From Gloeocapsopsis sp. IPPAS B-1203 (lineage in GTDB: Bacteria > Cyanobacteriota > Cyanobacteriia > Cyanobacteriales > Chroococcidiopsidaceae), in assembly GCF_002749975.1 (NCBI RefSeq), contig NZ_PEIG01000002.1, positions 496,001 to 560,000 on the forward strand: 64,000 nucleotides of DNA, given 5' to 3'. The notes beneath the pieces were generated by a model that had not been told where the DNA came from, did not search any database, and worked only from the letters and a program-made list of their open reading frames with translations. Of this stretch, positions 53,797 to 62,578 are shown in pieces. The position numbers and the translations under genes are program-made. The stretch's first letter is position 1, and every line of letters begins with the position of its first letter.

Positions 53797-54789
53797 ATGA
53801 CCATCACCGTTTCCGAGCAAACTCTTGATGAACTTTGGCAAGAAGCCAATCCAACACTACAACACGCCGATGCATTAGATCCTTTGGATGTCATTCAGAA
53901 GTATCCATCTAAGTTAGGAAAAGGTTTTCGACGCAACATTGAGTATCAAGAAGGAATTGATATCACAATTAATGACTATCAACTGCACGATAATGTAATT
54001 GAGAAGGTTGATGTACACGAACATCCTATCCAGTGCGGATTTCTTCTCTCTGGAAATTACAACGTTAATAATGATGAACAGGTTTGTTCTGGATTGTATT
54101 GGTTTTGCGGAAGTGGATTTGCAACAGGTGGATTGTGCGAGGAATTAAGACAGCAGCGGATCTCATCTATCAACATTCATATCGCACCAGAATTATTTCA
54201 GTTATATCTTGCCAAATCAACCGAATGTATTCCCCCAGAGTTGCATCATTTATTTAAGCAACCACATCAGCAATACTTTTATCGCTACGGGAAAGTGACA
54301 CCACAAATGCAGATAGCGCTACAGCAAATTCTGCAATGTCCGTATGCAGGAATTACCAAACGCTTGTATCTCGAAAGTAAAGTGATGGAATTAGTGGCGT
54401 TGATGGTAGAACAGGAAATTGAAATTCAACGAGGTGAACACTGTCGGTTAGTCTTAAAACTCGATGATGTCGATCGAATTCATCAAGCACAAACAATTTT
54501 ACAACAACGTTTAGATCATCCACCTTCGCTCATTGAGCTAGCGCGTTTAGTTGGGCTGAATGACTATACACTTAAACGCGGATTTCGACGAGTATTTGGA
54601 AATACAGTATTTGGTTACTTGCACGATTATCGCCTGGAGCAAGCACAGCAATTGTTAGGAACAGGTAATTTAAAAGTAGAAGAAGTTGCGCGAATCGTAG
54701 GATATCGCGATCGCAGTGCTTTTTCTAAAGCCTTTTGCCGTAAATTTAGTATGAGTCCGAACGACTATCGCCAAGCCAAACGCAGATAA
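53797..54789 (+). CDS. AraC-family regulator, PchR-like
   Basis: A 330-residue regulator. The N-terminal effector domain (1-220) is of the type found in PchR-like siderophore-responsive regulators. The C-terminal double helix-turn-helix domain (about 230-330) has PPSLIELARLVGLNDYTLKR, RRVFGNTVFGYLHDYRLEQA, VEEVARIVGYRDRSAFSKAF and FSMSPNDYRQAKRR. It is the first gene of an iron/siderophore locus and is the likely activator of the downstream TonB receptor, where 22-bp-spaced direct repeats are seen. Start ATG 53797 has no clear Shine-Dalgarno. Confidence 0.88.
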   Translation: MTITVSEQTLDELWQEANPTLQHADALDPLDVIQKYPSKLGKGFRRNIEYQEGIDITINDYQLHDNVIEKVDVHEHPIQCGFLLSGNYNVNNDEQVCSGLYWFCGSGFATGGLCEELRQQRISSINIHIAPELFQLYLAKSTECIPPELHHLFKQPHQQYFYRYGKVTPQMQIALQQILQCPYAGITKRLYLESKVMELVALMVEQEIEIQRGEHCRLVLKLDDVDRIHQAQTILQQRLDHPPSLIELARLVGLNDYTLKRGFRRVFGNTVFGYLHDYRLEQAQQLLGTGNLKVEEVARIVGYRDRSAFSKAFCRKFSMSPNDYRQAKRR

Positions 54790-54791
54790 AT

Positions 54792-55540
54792 TTAGTCAGT
54801 TGATTGCGTGAGATTTGGATTGAGCAATCGCGCTTCTAGCCAAGGTTGCAAATCTGCTAAACTTGTAAAATCAAGCAATGCCTCACTCAAGTCTTCGAGA
54901 ACAGGCAGCGGTAAACCTGAAATTGAAGCACGTAGATCGTCCGAAATTTTGCCAAATCGCTTACTCAACTGTCGAATTGTCAAATTCGCTGCTTCTTCCT
55001 GTTGTCCTTCTTCCTTAATATCTTGGTAAAGCCGTGTTTTCTTGAGCGCTATTCCCAGCATCGATTCTACCTCAGTTCGATTTAGTCGTTTGTGCTACGC
55101 ACACGCTGCGCGAACAAACTTGTATGCGATGATCGTTGTAATCATCTCTATTATCGCTTGCGAAGTTTGTTGCGGTACTTGTTGACGAGTCTTTGCTAAC
55201 AAATACTTAGCTTGTTCAAGTGCTTGGGTTTTGTTTAATGTGGTCAATACCATCAATGCTATTCCCAGTGGTAAGGAACGGATATCGCCGAGTTCATCGA
55301 GATACACGCGATGTACTTGTCCACCATTAAGAAATGAGCGATGCGGATAAAGCTCACCTTGTTCAATACTCTGTGAAGGATAAATTACAACCGCTTGCCA
55401 ATCGCTAAATCGGGCACGGTTGCGGTAAAAGTATAGCGATGATTCAGCAATGACTCGTTCATATAGCATTTCATCCCTAGCTCAAACAGTAAACTTGGCG
55501 ATTGTTGAAATAGTTGATAAAATATCGAGTCGCGTCGCAT
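54792..55540 (-). pseudogene. Rpn-family (DUF2887/DUF4351) nuclease-like gene, broken
   Basis: Three fragments of one family lie in order on the minus strand. (1) 55540 downwards gives MRRDSIFYQLFQQSPSLLFE, the usual N-terminus. (2) From 55469, in a different frame, comes LYERVIAESSLYFYRNRARF through to YKFVRAACA and a TAG at 55095-55097. (3) In the same frame as (2), after the stop, comes SMLGIALKKTRLYQDIKEE to the DUF4351-like end at 54792. About 50 residues between (1) and (2) are missing, so there is an internal deletion with frameshift. The TAG comes from a GC-rich repeat-like insert (TTGTTCGCGCAGCGTGTGCG), so the gene is inactivated twice. These proteins are usually linked to recombination or transposition. 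Confidence 0.75.
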
Positions 55541-55558
55541 CCAGGTGTTGATTTACTT

Positions 55559-55651
55559 GCTGATTCTACGATCGCATCTCATTCCATAATCTTCAAGAAA
55601 TTTGCTCAACTTCGGTATAACACCACGACTATCGCCAAACGCAAATAAAAA
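55559..55651 (+). pseudogene. 3' relic of a second AraC-type regulator gene
   Basis: A 90-bp stretch that reads like the end of an AraC DNA-binding domain with indels: ASHSIIFKKFAQ, then in the next frame FGITPR, then CGACTATCGCCAA...ACGCAAATAA. The last 23 bp are nearly identical to the end of the intact regulator gene at 54769-54789 apart from a 5-6 bp deletion. The expected position of a PchR-type gene is just upstream of a TonB receptor, which fits a decayed paralogue. It is short, so the call is tentative. Confidence 0.5.
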
Positions 55652-55691
55652 ATTCCGGTTCAACCACAAAAATATTCCGGTTCAACCACAA
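55652..55691 (+). promoter_or_regulatory. Direct repeats spaced 22 bp upstream of the TonB receptor gene
   Basis: ATTCCGGTTCAACCACAA occurs at 55652-55669 and 55674-55691, exactly repeated with a 22-bp period (about two helical turns). AraC-family activators typically bind such direct repeats on one face of the DNA. The repeats end 70 bp before the receptor start. A TGAGAA-GCT-TTCTCA hairpin follows at 55729-55743. Confidence 0.55.
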
Positions 55692-55761
55692 GCGATCGCG
55701 CATTGCCATATTAAACCTGATAAGTTCATGAGAAGCTTTCTCAGTAGTTTTAGGTAGTTGC

Positions 55762-58299
55762 GTGGTGTCGGGAGTTATGTTGTATTGCTTTTTTCTGCGG
55801 CTAGCGGCGGTGAGTGCCATTTTTATTTTTGTTGTCCCTGCACAAGCACAAACCGACACCGGATCGTCATCGGTGCAAAAACAACAATCTGATTCCTCGA
55901 TTCCTCGACTTAACAACCTCAACCAGCCTGCAACTACGGTTGACGAGTGGATGTCTCAAATCGCTCAAACTTCAGTTGTGCAAATTACTGGAGTGCGACT
56001 AAATGCTGCAGCAGCAGGATTAGAAATTGTGCTGGAAACTGTAGCAGAACTTTCGATTCCTAAAACTTATGTTGTCGATAATGCATTAATTGCCGATATT
56101 CCCAATGCAGTAGTTATCCCGCTGAGTGGATTTCAACAAGAAAATCCGGCGGAGGGAATTGCATCGGTATCAGTCACGAATCTACCAAATAATTTTGTGC
56201 GTGTGGCAATTACAGGATTGGATGCGCCGCCAATCGCAGATGTACGACCTGACACCCAAGGCTTGGTGTTAAGTGTTGCAGTAGAACCTGAGGATGAGAC
56301 AATTGAGATTGTCGTGACGGGGGAACAGGAGGAAGGCTATCAAGTTCCTGACACGTCGGTAGGGACAAGAACCGATACACCGTTACGCGATATTCCCCAA
56401 TCGATTCAGGTAGTACCACAACAAGTATTGCGCGATCAACAGGTCACTCGCCTAGAAGATGCACTCAGAAATGTTCCTGGTGTGAATCAGGCTTTTAACT
56501 TTGGTCCAATTAATACTTTTACGATTCGCGGCTTTGATGCGACAGCGACTAATCTTCTCAGAGATGGGCTAATTGATCCTTTGGCTGGAGAAGTGACGGA
56601 AATATCTAGTGTTGAACAAGTTGAAGTTCTCAAAGGACCAGCATCAGTGTTATTTGGTCTGGGTAGTCCTGGAGGAGTCATCAATATAGTCTCTAAACGT
56701 CCCTTAAGTGAGCCTTTTTTCGCTATTGATGCAACCGTTGGTAGCTATAGTTTTTATCGAGGCGCGGTTGATTTATCAGGATCGTTAGATGACTCGGATA
56801 CAGTCTTGTATCGTCTCAATACAGCCTACAGAAACTCAGGTAGTTTTATCGATTTCTATAATAGTGAATTCTTTAATATATCGCCTGTTGTCAGTGTGGC
56901 TATTGGCGAGAGAACTGACTTAATCTTAGAGGGAGAATACATCAGAACAAGGGATTCTTACGCATCTGGCGTACCTGTTATTGGCAGTGTATTATCTAAC
57001 CCAAACGGCGAAGTATCACGTAACAGCAACTTTGGTGAACCTTCTGATGAATTTGAACAAACAATTACAAGGCTGGGATACCAACTAGAGCACAAATTTA
57101 GCGACAACTGGTTGTTACGCAATGCTTTTCGGTTCACTTTTCGTGATTACAGCGATCAACTGACGATTCCCTCAAGTTTGGAAGCAGACAATCAAACTTT
57201 TAATCGCACAGATCGAGAATACGAGCTTGAAAACAGTAACTATATTTTAACAACGAACGTGGTTGGCAACTTTTCTACGGGTTCAATTCAGCATCAGTTA
57301 CTATTAGGATTTGATTTGAATCGTTTAGAAAACTTGTCACCAAGATATATTGAACGCGAAGCAGCACCGATTAATATCTTTAATCCTGTATACGGTCAAC
57401 CACCGGAACCGATCATTACTTTTGAAAGTAACGATCGCTCGGTGACGAACTCATTAGGAATTTATCTTCAAGACCAAGTTACACTGACGGATAGCTTAAA
57501 GTTCTTATTAGGCGTGCGGTTTGATACCTTTGACCGGAAATACGCAGATTTCACCAATAACACCGAAAGTAGCGGATCTGACAGTGCATTCAGTCCTCGG
57601 ATTGGGATTGTCTATCAACCTAATCCTATTATCTCGCTTTATGCTAGTTACACAAGTTCATTTACTCCACCAAATGGTACATTCTTTTTTGATGTTGACT
57701 CTTCATTAGAGCCAGAACGCGGTACTCAATATGAAATTGGGGTAAAAGCAGATTTGAGCGATCGCCTTTCTGCAACGCTGGCATTCTATGATTTAACTCG
57801 TACCAATGTCTTGGTAGACGATCCCGATAATTCAGGTTTTCAAATCCAAGTAGGCGAACAGAATAGCCAAGGTATTGAACTGAATCTTGCAGGCGAAATT
57901 TTGCCAGGATGGAATATTTATGCAGGTTATGCTTATACCGACGCACGTATTACGGAAGATACTACTTTTATCGCTGGGAGCCGATTACCAAACAGCGCAG
58001 AGCATTCTTTTAACTTATGGACAATCTACGAAATTCAACAAGGTGAATGGCAAGGATTAGGGGCTGGAATCGGCTTATTTTTTGTGGGCGATCGCGCCGG
58101 AGATTTAGACAATACTTATGATGTGCCAAGTTATTTTCGCACTGACGCAGCTATTTTCTATAACCAAGATAGATTTAGAGTTGCACTTAACTTCAAAAAT
58201 CTATTTGATATAAACTATTTTGAAAGTGCGCTTAATTCTAATCGTGTTTACTACGGACAGCCCTTTACCGTACAAGGAACTGTCTCCTGGCAGTTTTAA
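55762..58299 (+). CDS. TonB-dependent siderophore receptor with N-terminal AMIN domain
   Basis: An 845-residue outer-membrane receptor. A signal peptide (FFLRLAAVSAIFIFVVPAQAQ) is followed by an AMIN domain at about 65-175 (VVQITGVRLNAAAAGLEIVL), which in cyanobacteria is often found on TonB-linked receptors and is thought to contact peptidoglycan. The plug (about 205-340) has RDIPQSIQVVPQQVLRD and EVLKGPASVLFGLGSPGG. The barrel ends with VQGTVSWQF and a C-terminal Phe for BAM insertion. GTG 55762 has a TAGGT Shine-Dalgarno 7 bp upstream; ATG 55777 is an alternative. It belongs with the following substrate-binding lipoprotein (11-bp gap) and a regulator. Confidence 0.92.
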   Translation: MVSGVMLYCFFLRLAAVSAIFIFVVPAQAQTDTGSSSVQKQQSDSSIPRLNNLNQPATTVDEWMSQIAQTSVVQITGVRLNAAAAGLEIVLETVAELSIPKTYVVDNALIADIPNAVVIPLSGFQQENPAEGIASVSVTNLPNNFVRVAITGLDAPPIADVRPDTQGLVLSVAVEPEDETIEIVVTGEQEEGYQVPDTSVGTRTDTPLRDIPQSIQVVPQQVLRDQQVTRLEDALRNVPGVNQAFNFGPINTFTIRGFDATATNLLRDGLIDPLAGEVTEISSVEQVEVLKGPASVLFGLGSPGGVINIVSKRPLSEPFFAIDATVGSYSFYRGAVDLSGSLDDSDTVLYRLNTAYRNSGSFIDFYNSEFFNISPVVSVAIGERTDLILEGEYIRTRDSYASGVPVIGSVLSNPNGEVSRNSNFGEPSDEFEQTITRLGYQLEHKFSDNWLLRNAFRFTFRDYSDQLTIPSSLEADNQTFNRTDREYELENSNYILTTNVVGNFSTGSIQHQLLLGFDLNRLENLSPRYIEREAAPINIFNPVYGQPPEPIITFESNDRSVTNSLGIYLQDQVTLTDSLKFLLGVRFDTFDRKYADFTNNTESSGSDSAFSPRIGIVYQPNPIISLYASYTSSFTPPNGTFFFDVDSSLEPERGTQYEIGVKADLSDRLSATLAFYDLTRTNVLVDDPDNSGFQIQVGEQNSQGIELNLAGEILPGWNIYAGYAYTDARITEDTTFIAGSRLPNSAEHSFNLWTIYEIQQGEWQGLGAGIGLFFVGDRAGDLDNTYDVPSYFRTDAAIFYNQDRFRVALNFKNLFDINYFESALNSNRVYYGQPFTVQGTVSWQF

Positions 58300-58310
58300 T
58301 TGAGACAATC

Positions 58311-59267
58311 ATGCGGATTTTTTTTGGCTGGTTAATATTGGGTATTTTAGGATTTACTCTAGTTACAGCTTGCAATCATCATACATCTCAAACTATATCC
58401 TCCTCTCCTAAACTGCCAGCCACAGAATGTCACATCATTAAACACACGATGGGCGAAACCTGTGTTCCGATTAATCCTCAACGAGTTGTCACCTTATCTT
58501 CATCTACTTTAGGTAATGCGCTGGCACTTGGGATTAAACCGATCGGTACTACAAACGAAATTCACCAGGAAAATAAATCGCTGACTTCTGTTAAAGACAA
58601 AACAGAGGAAATAAAATTAATTGGACTGTCTCAACCAAATTTAGAAGCAGCATTACTACTTAAACCAGACTTAATTATCGGTGTAGATTGGTTCCAATCA
58701 ATTTATCCTCAACTATCTAAAATTGCTCCTACAGTTTTGGGTGAACTTAACTACCCAACTTGGGAAAAGCATCTAAGTTTTGTGGCTGAAGCTTTAGGAA
58801 AACAAGCAACTGAAAAAGCACTTTGGAATCGTTACTATCAGCGAATGGAAGAACTAAAGCTAGCATTAGGAAATCGCTATCAAGACAAGAAAATATCATT
58901 TATCTATATTTGGAATGATCAAATATCAACTGACGCAAAGAACTCATTTGTTGGCTCCATTCTTAGCGATGCTCTTTTGCAACGTCCAGCCTCACAGAAT
59001 ATTGACGCACCCTATGGCGCAGTAGAAATTTCCCTGGAAGAATTAGAAAAAGCCGATGGTGATATTTTATTTGTAGCGACTTATGCAAGAGATGGTGGCA
59101 ATCAATTTTTTGAAAAAATTCAACGAAATCTTCTTTGGAAAAACCTGAAAGCTGTTCAAGAAAATCATGTTTATTTTGTTGATTTTACAGCATGGGCTGC
59201 GACACATATGCTTGGAACTGATGCCGTTATTGATGACTTGTACAAATACTTGGTAAATACACCCTAA
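58311..59267 (+). CDS. Iron-siderophore ABC transporter substrate-binding lipoprotein
   Basis: A 318-residue periplasmic binding protein of the FecB/FhuD type. The N-terminus FFGWLILGILGFTLVTACNH carries a lipobox with Cys 21. Family patterns are RVVTLSSSTLGNALALGIKP, EAALLLKPDLIIGVDWF, and SLEELEKADGDILFV with the typical closing DFTAWAATHMLGTDAVIDDL. The class III fold with a single connecting helix is implied. It starts 11 bp after the TonB receptor stop, so the two are co-transcribed. No permease or ATPase gene for it is seen in the window, so these must lie elsewhere. Confidence 0.92.
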   Translation: MRIFFGWLILGILGFTLVTACNHHTSQTISSSPKLPATECHIIKHTMGETCVPINPQRVVTLSSSTLGNALALGIKPIGTTNEIHQENKSLTSVKDKTEEIKLIGLSQPNLEAALLLKPDLIIGVDWFQSIYPQLSKIAPTVLGELNYPTWEKHLSFVAEALGKQATEKALWNRYYQRMEELKLALGNRYQDKKISFIYIWNDQISTDAKNSFVGSILSDALLQRPASQNIDAPYGAVEISLEELEKADGDILFVATYARDGGNQFFEKIQRNLLWKNLKAVQENHVYFVDFTAWAATHMLGTDAVIDDLYKYLVNTP

Positions 59268-59478
59268 GTAAATGGTGAAAATAAAAGTAATATCAAAGTT
59301 GGTAACTGGTAATTGGTAATTAGCTTTAATTTTTTTTAAATGACCGACTGTACGAAAATTTACATATAGCGCTCGAAGCTAAGCCATAAGCTATTGATTA
59401 TCAACACAAGCCACGCTAACTCGATTACTATTTACCTATTACCTATTTTTCCACATCAGACACTTGTGATACATAATT

Positions 59479-59853
59479 ATGCCTACTTGCTTACTTGTCT
59501 GTAAATCTTGTAACCGTTCTTCGGAAGAATTGCCAGAAAATCAAGTTGCTGACGGTGCTCGTTTAATCGAACAACTCAACGCCTTGAGTGCTGAACAGAC
59601 ACAGTGTAAGGATCTGAGAATTCAGCCAGTGGGATGCTTGTGGACGTGCGGTTCTCCCTGCGCTGTTGCTTTTTCTGCGCCTGGTAAACCAACTTATCTA
59701 TTTACCAATGTAACTGCGGATGACACCGCCGCTGCGTTACTTCAGTTTGGCGAACTGTATTTGAAGAGCAAAACAGGCAATATACCTTGGCAGCAGTTTC
59801 CGCAAGTGTTACAAGAAGTGAGTATTGCCAAGATTCCAACAATGAGTCGATAG
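59479..59853 (+). CDS. DUF1636-type cysteine-rich metal-binding protein
   Basis: A 124-residue protein with two Cys clusters: CLLVCKSCNRSSEE and GCLWTCGSPCAVAF. The spacing resembles a thioredoxin-like [2Fe-2S] ferredoxin fold. A Pro/Phe-rich C-terminal part (LKSKTGNIPWQQFPQVL) follows. DUF1636 genes commonly stand beside siderophore or cobalt/iron uptake genes, as here, 211 bp after the binding protein. The gap contains GGTAACTGGTAATTGG tracts. Start ATG 59479 is preceded by TACATAATT without a clear Shine-Dalgarno. The exact function is unknown. Confidence 0.8.
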   Translation: MPTCLLVCKSCNRSSEELPENQVADGARLIEQLNALSAEQTQCKDLRIQPVGCLWTCGSPCAVAFSAPGKPTYLFTNVTADDTAAALLQFGELYLKSKTGNIPWQQFPQVLQEVSIAKIPTMSR

Positions 59854-59916
59854 GTACAATGCGACGCGATCGCGATTTTCTCAGCACCAGAGACGAGCGC
59901 ACTTCTAAAATACAAA

Positions 59917-59935
59917 GGGTGGGTAATACCCACCC
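59917..59935. terminator. GC-rich hairpin between convergent DUF1636 and moeB genes
   Basis: GGGTGGGT-AAT-ACCCACCC forms a perfect 8-bp stem in the 88-bp gap. On the minus strand it is followed by TTTGTATTTTAG, so it can terminate the moeB transcript. It may work in both directions. Confidence 0.75.
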
Positions 59936-59941
59936 AATCAC

Positions 59942-61114
59942 CTAATACTCAGGTACAGAAGTATCAACTTCACGACTCCAAGCGGTGATACCACCTTTAA
60001 CGTTTGTGCCTTCAATTCCTGCTTCTTGGAGAATCCCTAAAGCTTTTGCAGATCGTCCGCCCATCTTACAATGCGCGATTAAACGATGACCGTTGAGTAT
60101 TTCTTTAACTTTCTCTACGCCTTCACCGCTTTCGATATCAGGTAACGGAACTAGGACAGAACCTGGAATTTTTGCAATTTCGTATTCATTAGGATTGCGT
60201 ACATCAAGCAGGACAAAATCATCAGCACCACTATCAAGTAGTTCTTTTAATTCCTGCACAGTCATTTCTTGCATTGCCATCTGTCGTTTCTCCTCTTCGG
60301 CTTTTGCTTGGGGAATACCACAGAAAAATTCGTAGTCAATTAACTTGTCAATTACTGGACGTTCAGGATTAGGGCGCAACTTCAACTCGCGGAACTTCAT
60401 ATCTAGAGCGTTAAACAGCAACAAGCGTCCGCTTAAAGTTGTTCCCTGCCCTAAAATAATTTTGACTGTTTCAGTAGCTTGAATAACTCCGATAATACCA
60501 GGTAAAATTCCTAAGACGCCGCCTTCAGCACATGAGGGAACCATTCCTGGTGGTGGTGGTTCGGGATACAAGTCGCGGTAATTTGGTCCGCCTTCGTAGT
60601 TAAATACGGTTGCTTGCCCTTCAAACCGGAAGATTGAACCATAGACATTGGGCTTGTTCGACAATACGCACGCATCGTTAACAAGATACCGTGTTGGGAA
60701 GTTGTCTGTGCCATCGACCACAATATCATAAGGTACGATAATGTCTAAGGCATTCTCTGAACTCAGGCGCGTTTCGTATAAATCAACCTGACAATTGGGA
60801 TTGATTTCTAAGATGCGGTTTTTCGCTGATGCAATTTTGGGTTTACCTACCCAAGATGTGCCATGAATAACTTGACGTTGCAAGTTTGAATTATCGACAA
60901 CATCAAAATCAACGATACCGATACGTCCAATACCCGCAGCTGCAAGATATAAAAGTAACGGTGAACCTAGCCCACCTGTACCGATACACAGCACGCTTGC
61001 TGCTTTGAGACGCTTTTGTCCATCAAGTCCGACTTCGGGCAAGATCAGATGGCGCGAATATCGTTCGTATTCTTCTTTTGTTAACTGGATTTCATCCAGA
61101 TTAGGATTGAGCAT
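59942..61114 (-). CDS. moeB: Molybdopterin-synthase adenylyltransferase with C-terminal rhodanese (MoeBR)
   Basis: A 390-residue E1-like enzyme that adenylates the C-terminal Gly of sulfur-carrier proteins such as MoaD or ThiS, plus a rhodanese for sulfur transfer. The E1 domain (about 1-265) has CIGTGGLGSPLLLYLAAAGIG, the GTDNFPTRYLVND segment and the active-site region VPSCAEGGVLGILPGIIG. The rhodanese domain (about 275-390) has LIAHCKMGGRSAKALG with the persulfide Cys. YRDLYP occurs where zinc-binding relatives have YRCLYP, so this form may lack structural zinc. It lies 87 bp downstream of the JAMM peptidase gene, in the same direction. Confidence 0.92.
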   Translation of the reverse strand: MLNPNLDEIQLTKEEYERYSRHLILPEVGLDGQKRLKAASVLCIGTGGLGSPLLLYLAAAGIGRIGIVDFDVVDNSNLQRQVIHGTSWVGKPKIASAKNRILEINPNCQVDLYETRLSSENALDIIVPYDIVVDGTDNFPTRYLVNDACVLSNKPNVYGSIFRFEGQATVFNYEGGPNYRDLYPEPPPPGMVPSCAEGGVLGILPGIIGVIQATETVKIILGQGTTLSGRLLLFNALDMKFRELKLRPNPERPVIDKLIDYEFFCGIPQAKAEEEKRQMAMQEMTVQELKELLDSGADDFVLLDVRNPNEYEIAKIPGSVLVPLPDIESGEGVEKVKEILNGHRLIAHCKMGGRSAKALGILQEAGIEGTNVKGGITAWSREVDTSVPEY

Positions 61115-61201
61115 AGCAGTGTGTGAAAGAACGGATTTTCGATCCTATCCAAAGATAGCCTTTGGATGTTGGGATTTTTGTGGTTTTTAAAATAATGAAA
61201 T

Positions 61202-61666
61202 TTAAACGAGTTCTACAACAATCATATTTTCTGACTGAAATTGATGATGCTCATCTAAACTCCAGTTTTGGACATCATCACATTCGCCATTTACCACGGA
61301 AACTATGATATATGAGTATTGCTGCCAAGCATAGATACGATCGCATTCTGAAGGAATTGCCGGATGATTCGGGTGTGAGTGATAGATTCCAATTATATCT
61401 AAATGGCGATCGCGTGCAGCTTTTTGCATTTTTAACATTTCTTGCGGTGCGATCGCATAGCGATCAATTTTGCCATGATTAGTAGAATTGTCTTCCCATT
61501 CAGGTGCTTCAGTGTTCCAAGTATTTTCCGTTGGGACAACTTCGACTACTAATTTTTCATCATCAACTGCTTTACCCAATAATAGACCACAGCATTCTTC
61601 TGGGTACGTGCTTTCGGCATGAGTACGGATAGCTTGTAGCTGTGGTGGAGAGAGACTTAATACCAT
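61202..61666 (-). CDS. JAMM/M67-family metallopeptidase
   Basis: A 154-residue Mov34/MPN domain protein. The JAMM zinc motif is complete: Glu in TYPEECCGLLLG, and IYHSHPNHPAIPSECD with the H-x-H-x(n)-S-x2-D arrangement. Such proteins deconjugate or process sulfur-carrier (MoaD/ThiS-like) proteins, as CysO-Mec+ in cysteine synthesis does. Its neighbour is an E1-like MoeB, the classical pairing seen in prokaryotic ubiquitin-like systems, though no carrier gene is visible in this window. Start ATG 61664-61666. It ends 87 bp before moeB. Confidence 0.9.
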   Translation of the reverse strand: MVLSLSPPQLQAIRTHAESTYPEECCGLLLGKAVDDEKLVVEVVPTENTWNTEAPEWEDNSTNHGKIDRYAIAPQEMLKMQKAARDRHLDIIGIYHSHPNHPAIPSECDRIYAWQQYSYIIVSVVNGECDDVQNWSLDEHHQFQSENMIVVELV

Positions 61667-61698
61667 ATCGATATCTCGACTTAAAACTTAAAATCTTG

Positions 61699-62430
61699 CT
61701 AGTGGTGTTTACCTGCGCCGAGATAAAGTTCGCCAACTTTAGGATTGTTGAGTAATTCGCTACCTGAACCGGAAAAGCGATCGCGTCCTGTATCGAGTAC
61801 ATATCCGCGATGTGCCATTGCTAGTGCTTTACGTGCATTTTGTTCTACAAGGACAATTGCTGTCCCTCTTTTATTGATTTGTTGTATTTGCTCAAACACA
61901 TTGTTGACTAACAACGGTGAAAGTGCTGCGCTGGGTTCATCTAATAGTAGTAAGCTAGGTTCTAGCATCAATGCCCTCCCCATTGCTAGCATTTGGCGTT
62001 CTCCTCCTGAAAGCGTTCCTGCTCTTTGACGGCGTCGATTTGCAAGTACAGGAAAAGTTGTGTAGATTTTCTCTTTTAAGTCACTCAAGGGCGTATTGCG
62101 GATAAAAGCCCCCATTTCTAAGTTTTCTTCTACACTCAATGAAGGAAATACATTTGCAATCTGCGGCACATAACACATCCCGCGCTGTACGATTTGATTT
62201 GATTTGAGTCCAGCAATGTTTTCGCTGTTAAAAGTGATTTTTCCACGCTGCGGAGTTAATAAACCAAATATAGTTTTTGCTAACGTTGATTTTCCTGCAC
62301 CATTAGGACCGATAACTGCGACTAATTCTCCAGGGAAAATCCGAAAATTAATTCCTTGCAGGATGTCTAGGTCTTTGACGTAACCAGCCCAGACATCCTC
62401 AACTTCTAACAGAGGAGTCGTATCTTTCAT
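61699..62430 (-). CDS. ABC transporter ATPase, LivF/NatE-type
   Basis: A 243-residue ATP-binding subunit. Walker A is VIGPNGAGKSTLAKTIFG, the signature is TLSGGERQMLAMGRALMLE, and Walker B is LLLLDEPSAALSP. The VEQNARKALAMAHRGYVLD region is typical of LivF-type hydrophilic amino-acid transporters, for example NatE of the cyanobacterial neutral amino-acid permease. The partner subunits are not in this window. Start ATG 62428-62430. It lies 32 bp upstream of the JAMM gene on the same strand, so it may share the transcript without sharing function. Confidence 0.88.
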   Translation of the reverse strand: MKDTTPLLEVEDVWAGYVKDLDILQGINFRIFPGELVAVIGPNGAGKSTLAKTIFGLLTPQRGKITFNSENIAGLKSNQIVQRGMCYVPQIANVFPSLSVEENLEMGAFIRNTPLSDLKEKIYTTFPVLANRRRQRAGTLSGGERQMLAMGRALMLEPSLLLLDEPSAALSPLLVNNVFEQIQQINKRGTAIVLVEQNARKALAMAHRGYVLDTGRDRFSGSGSELLNNPKVGELYLGAGKHH

Positions 62431-62578
62431 CGTACGCGAACAGCAAAAAGAGGTGAAGTATGAATATTATCCTGCAACCTTGATCTTTTAGCTGCTTAGG
62501 CGATCGCTACGTTTAAATTAAGCAAGATTTATTAACCATCAAGAATTTTTCAGGTAAACCTCATATTTAAATATTTAC

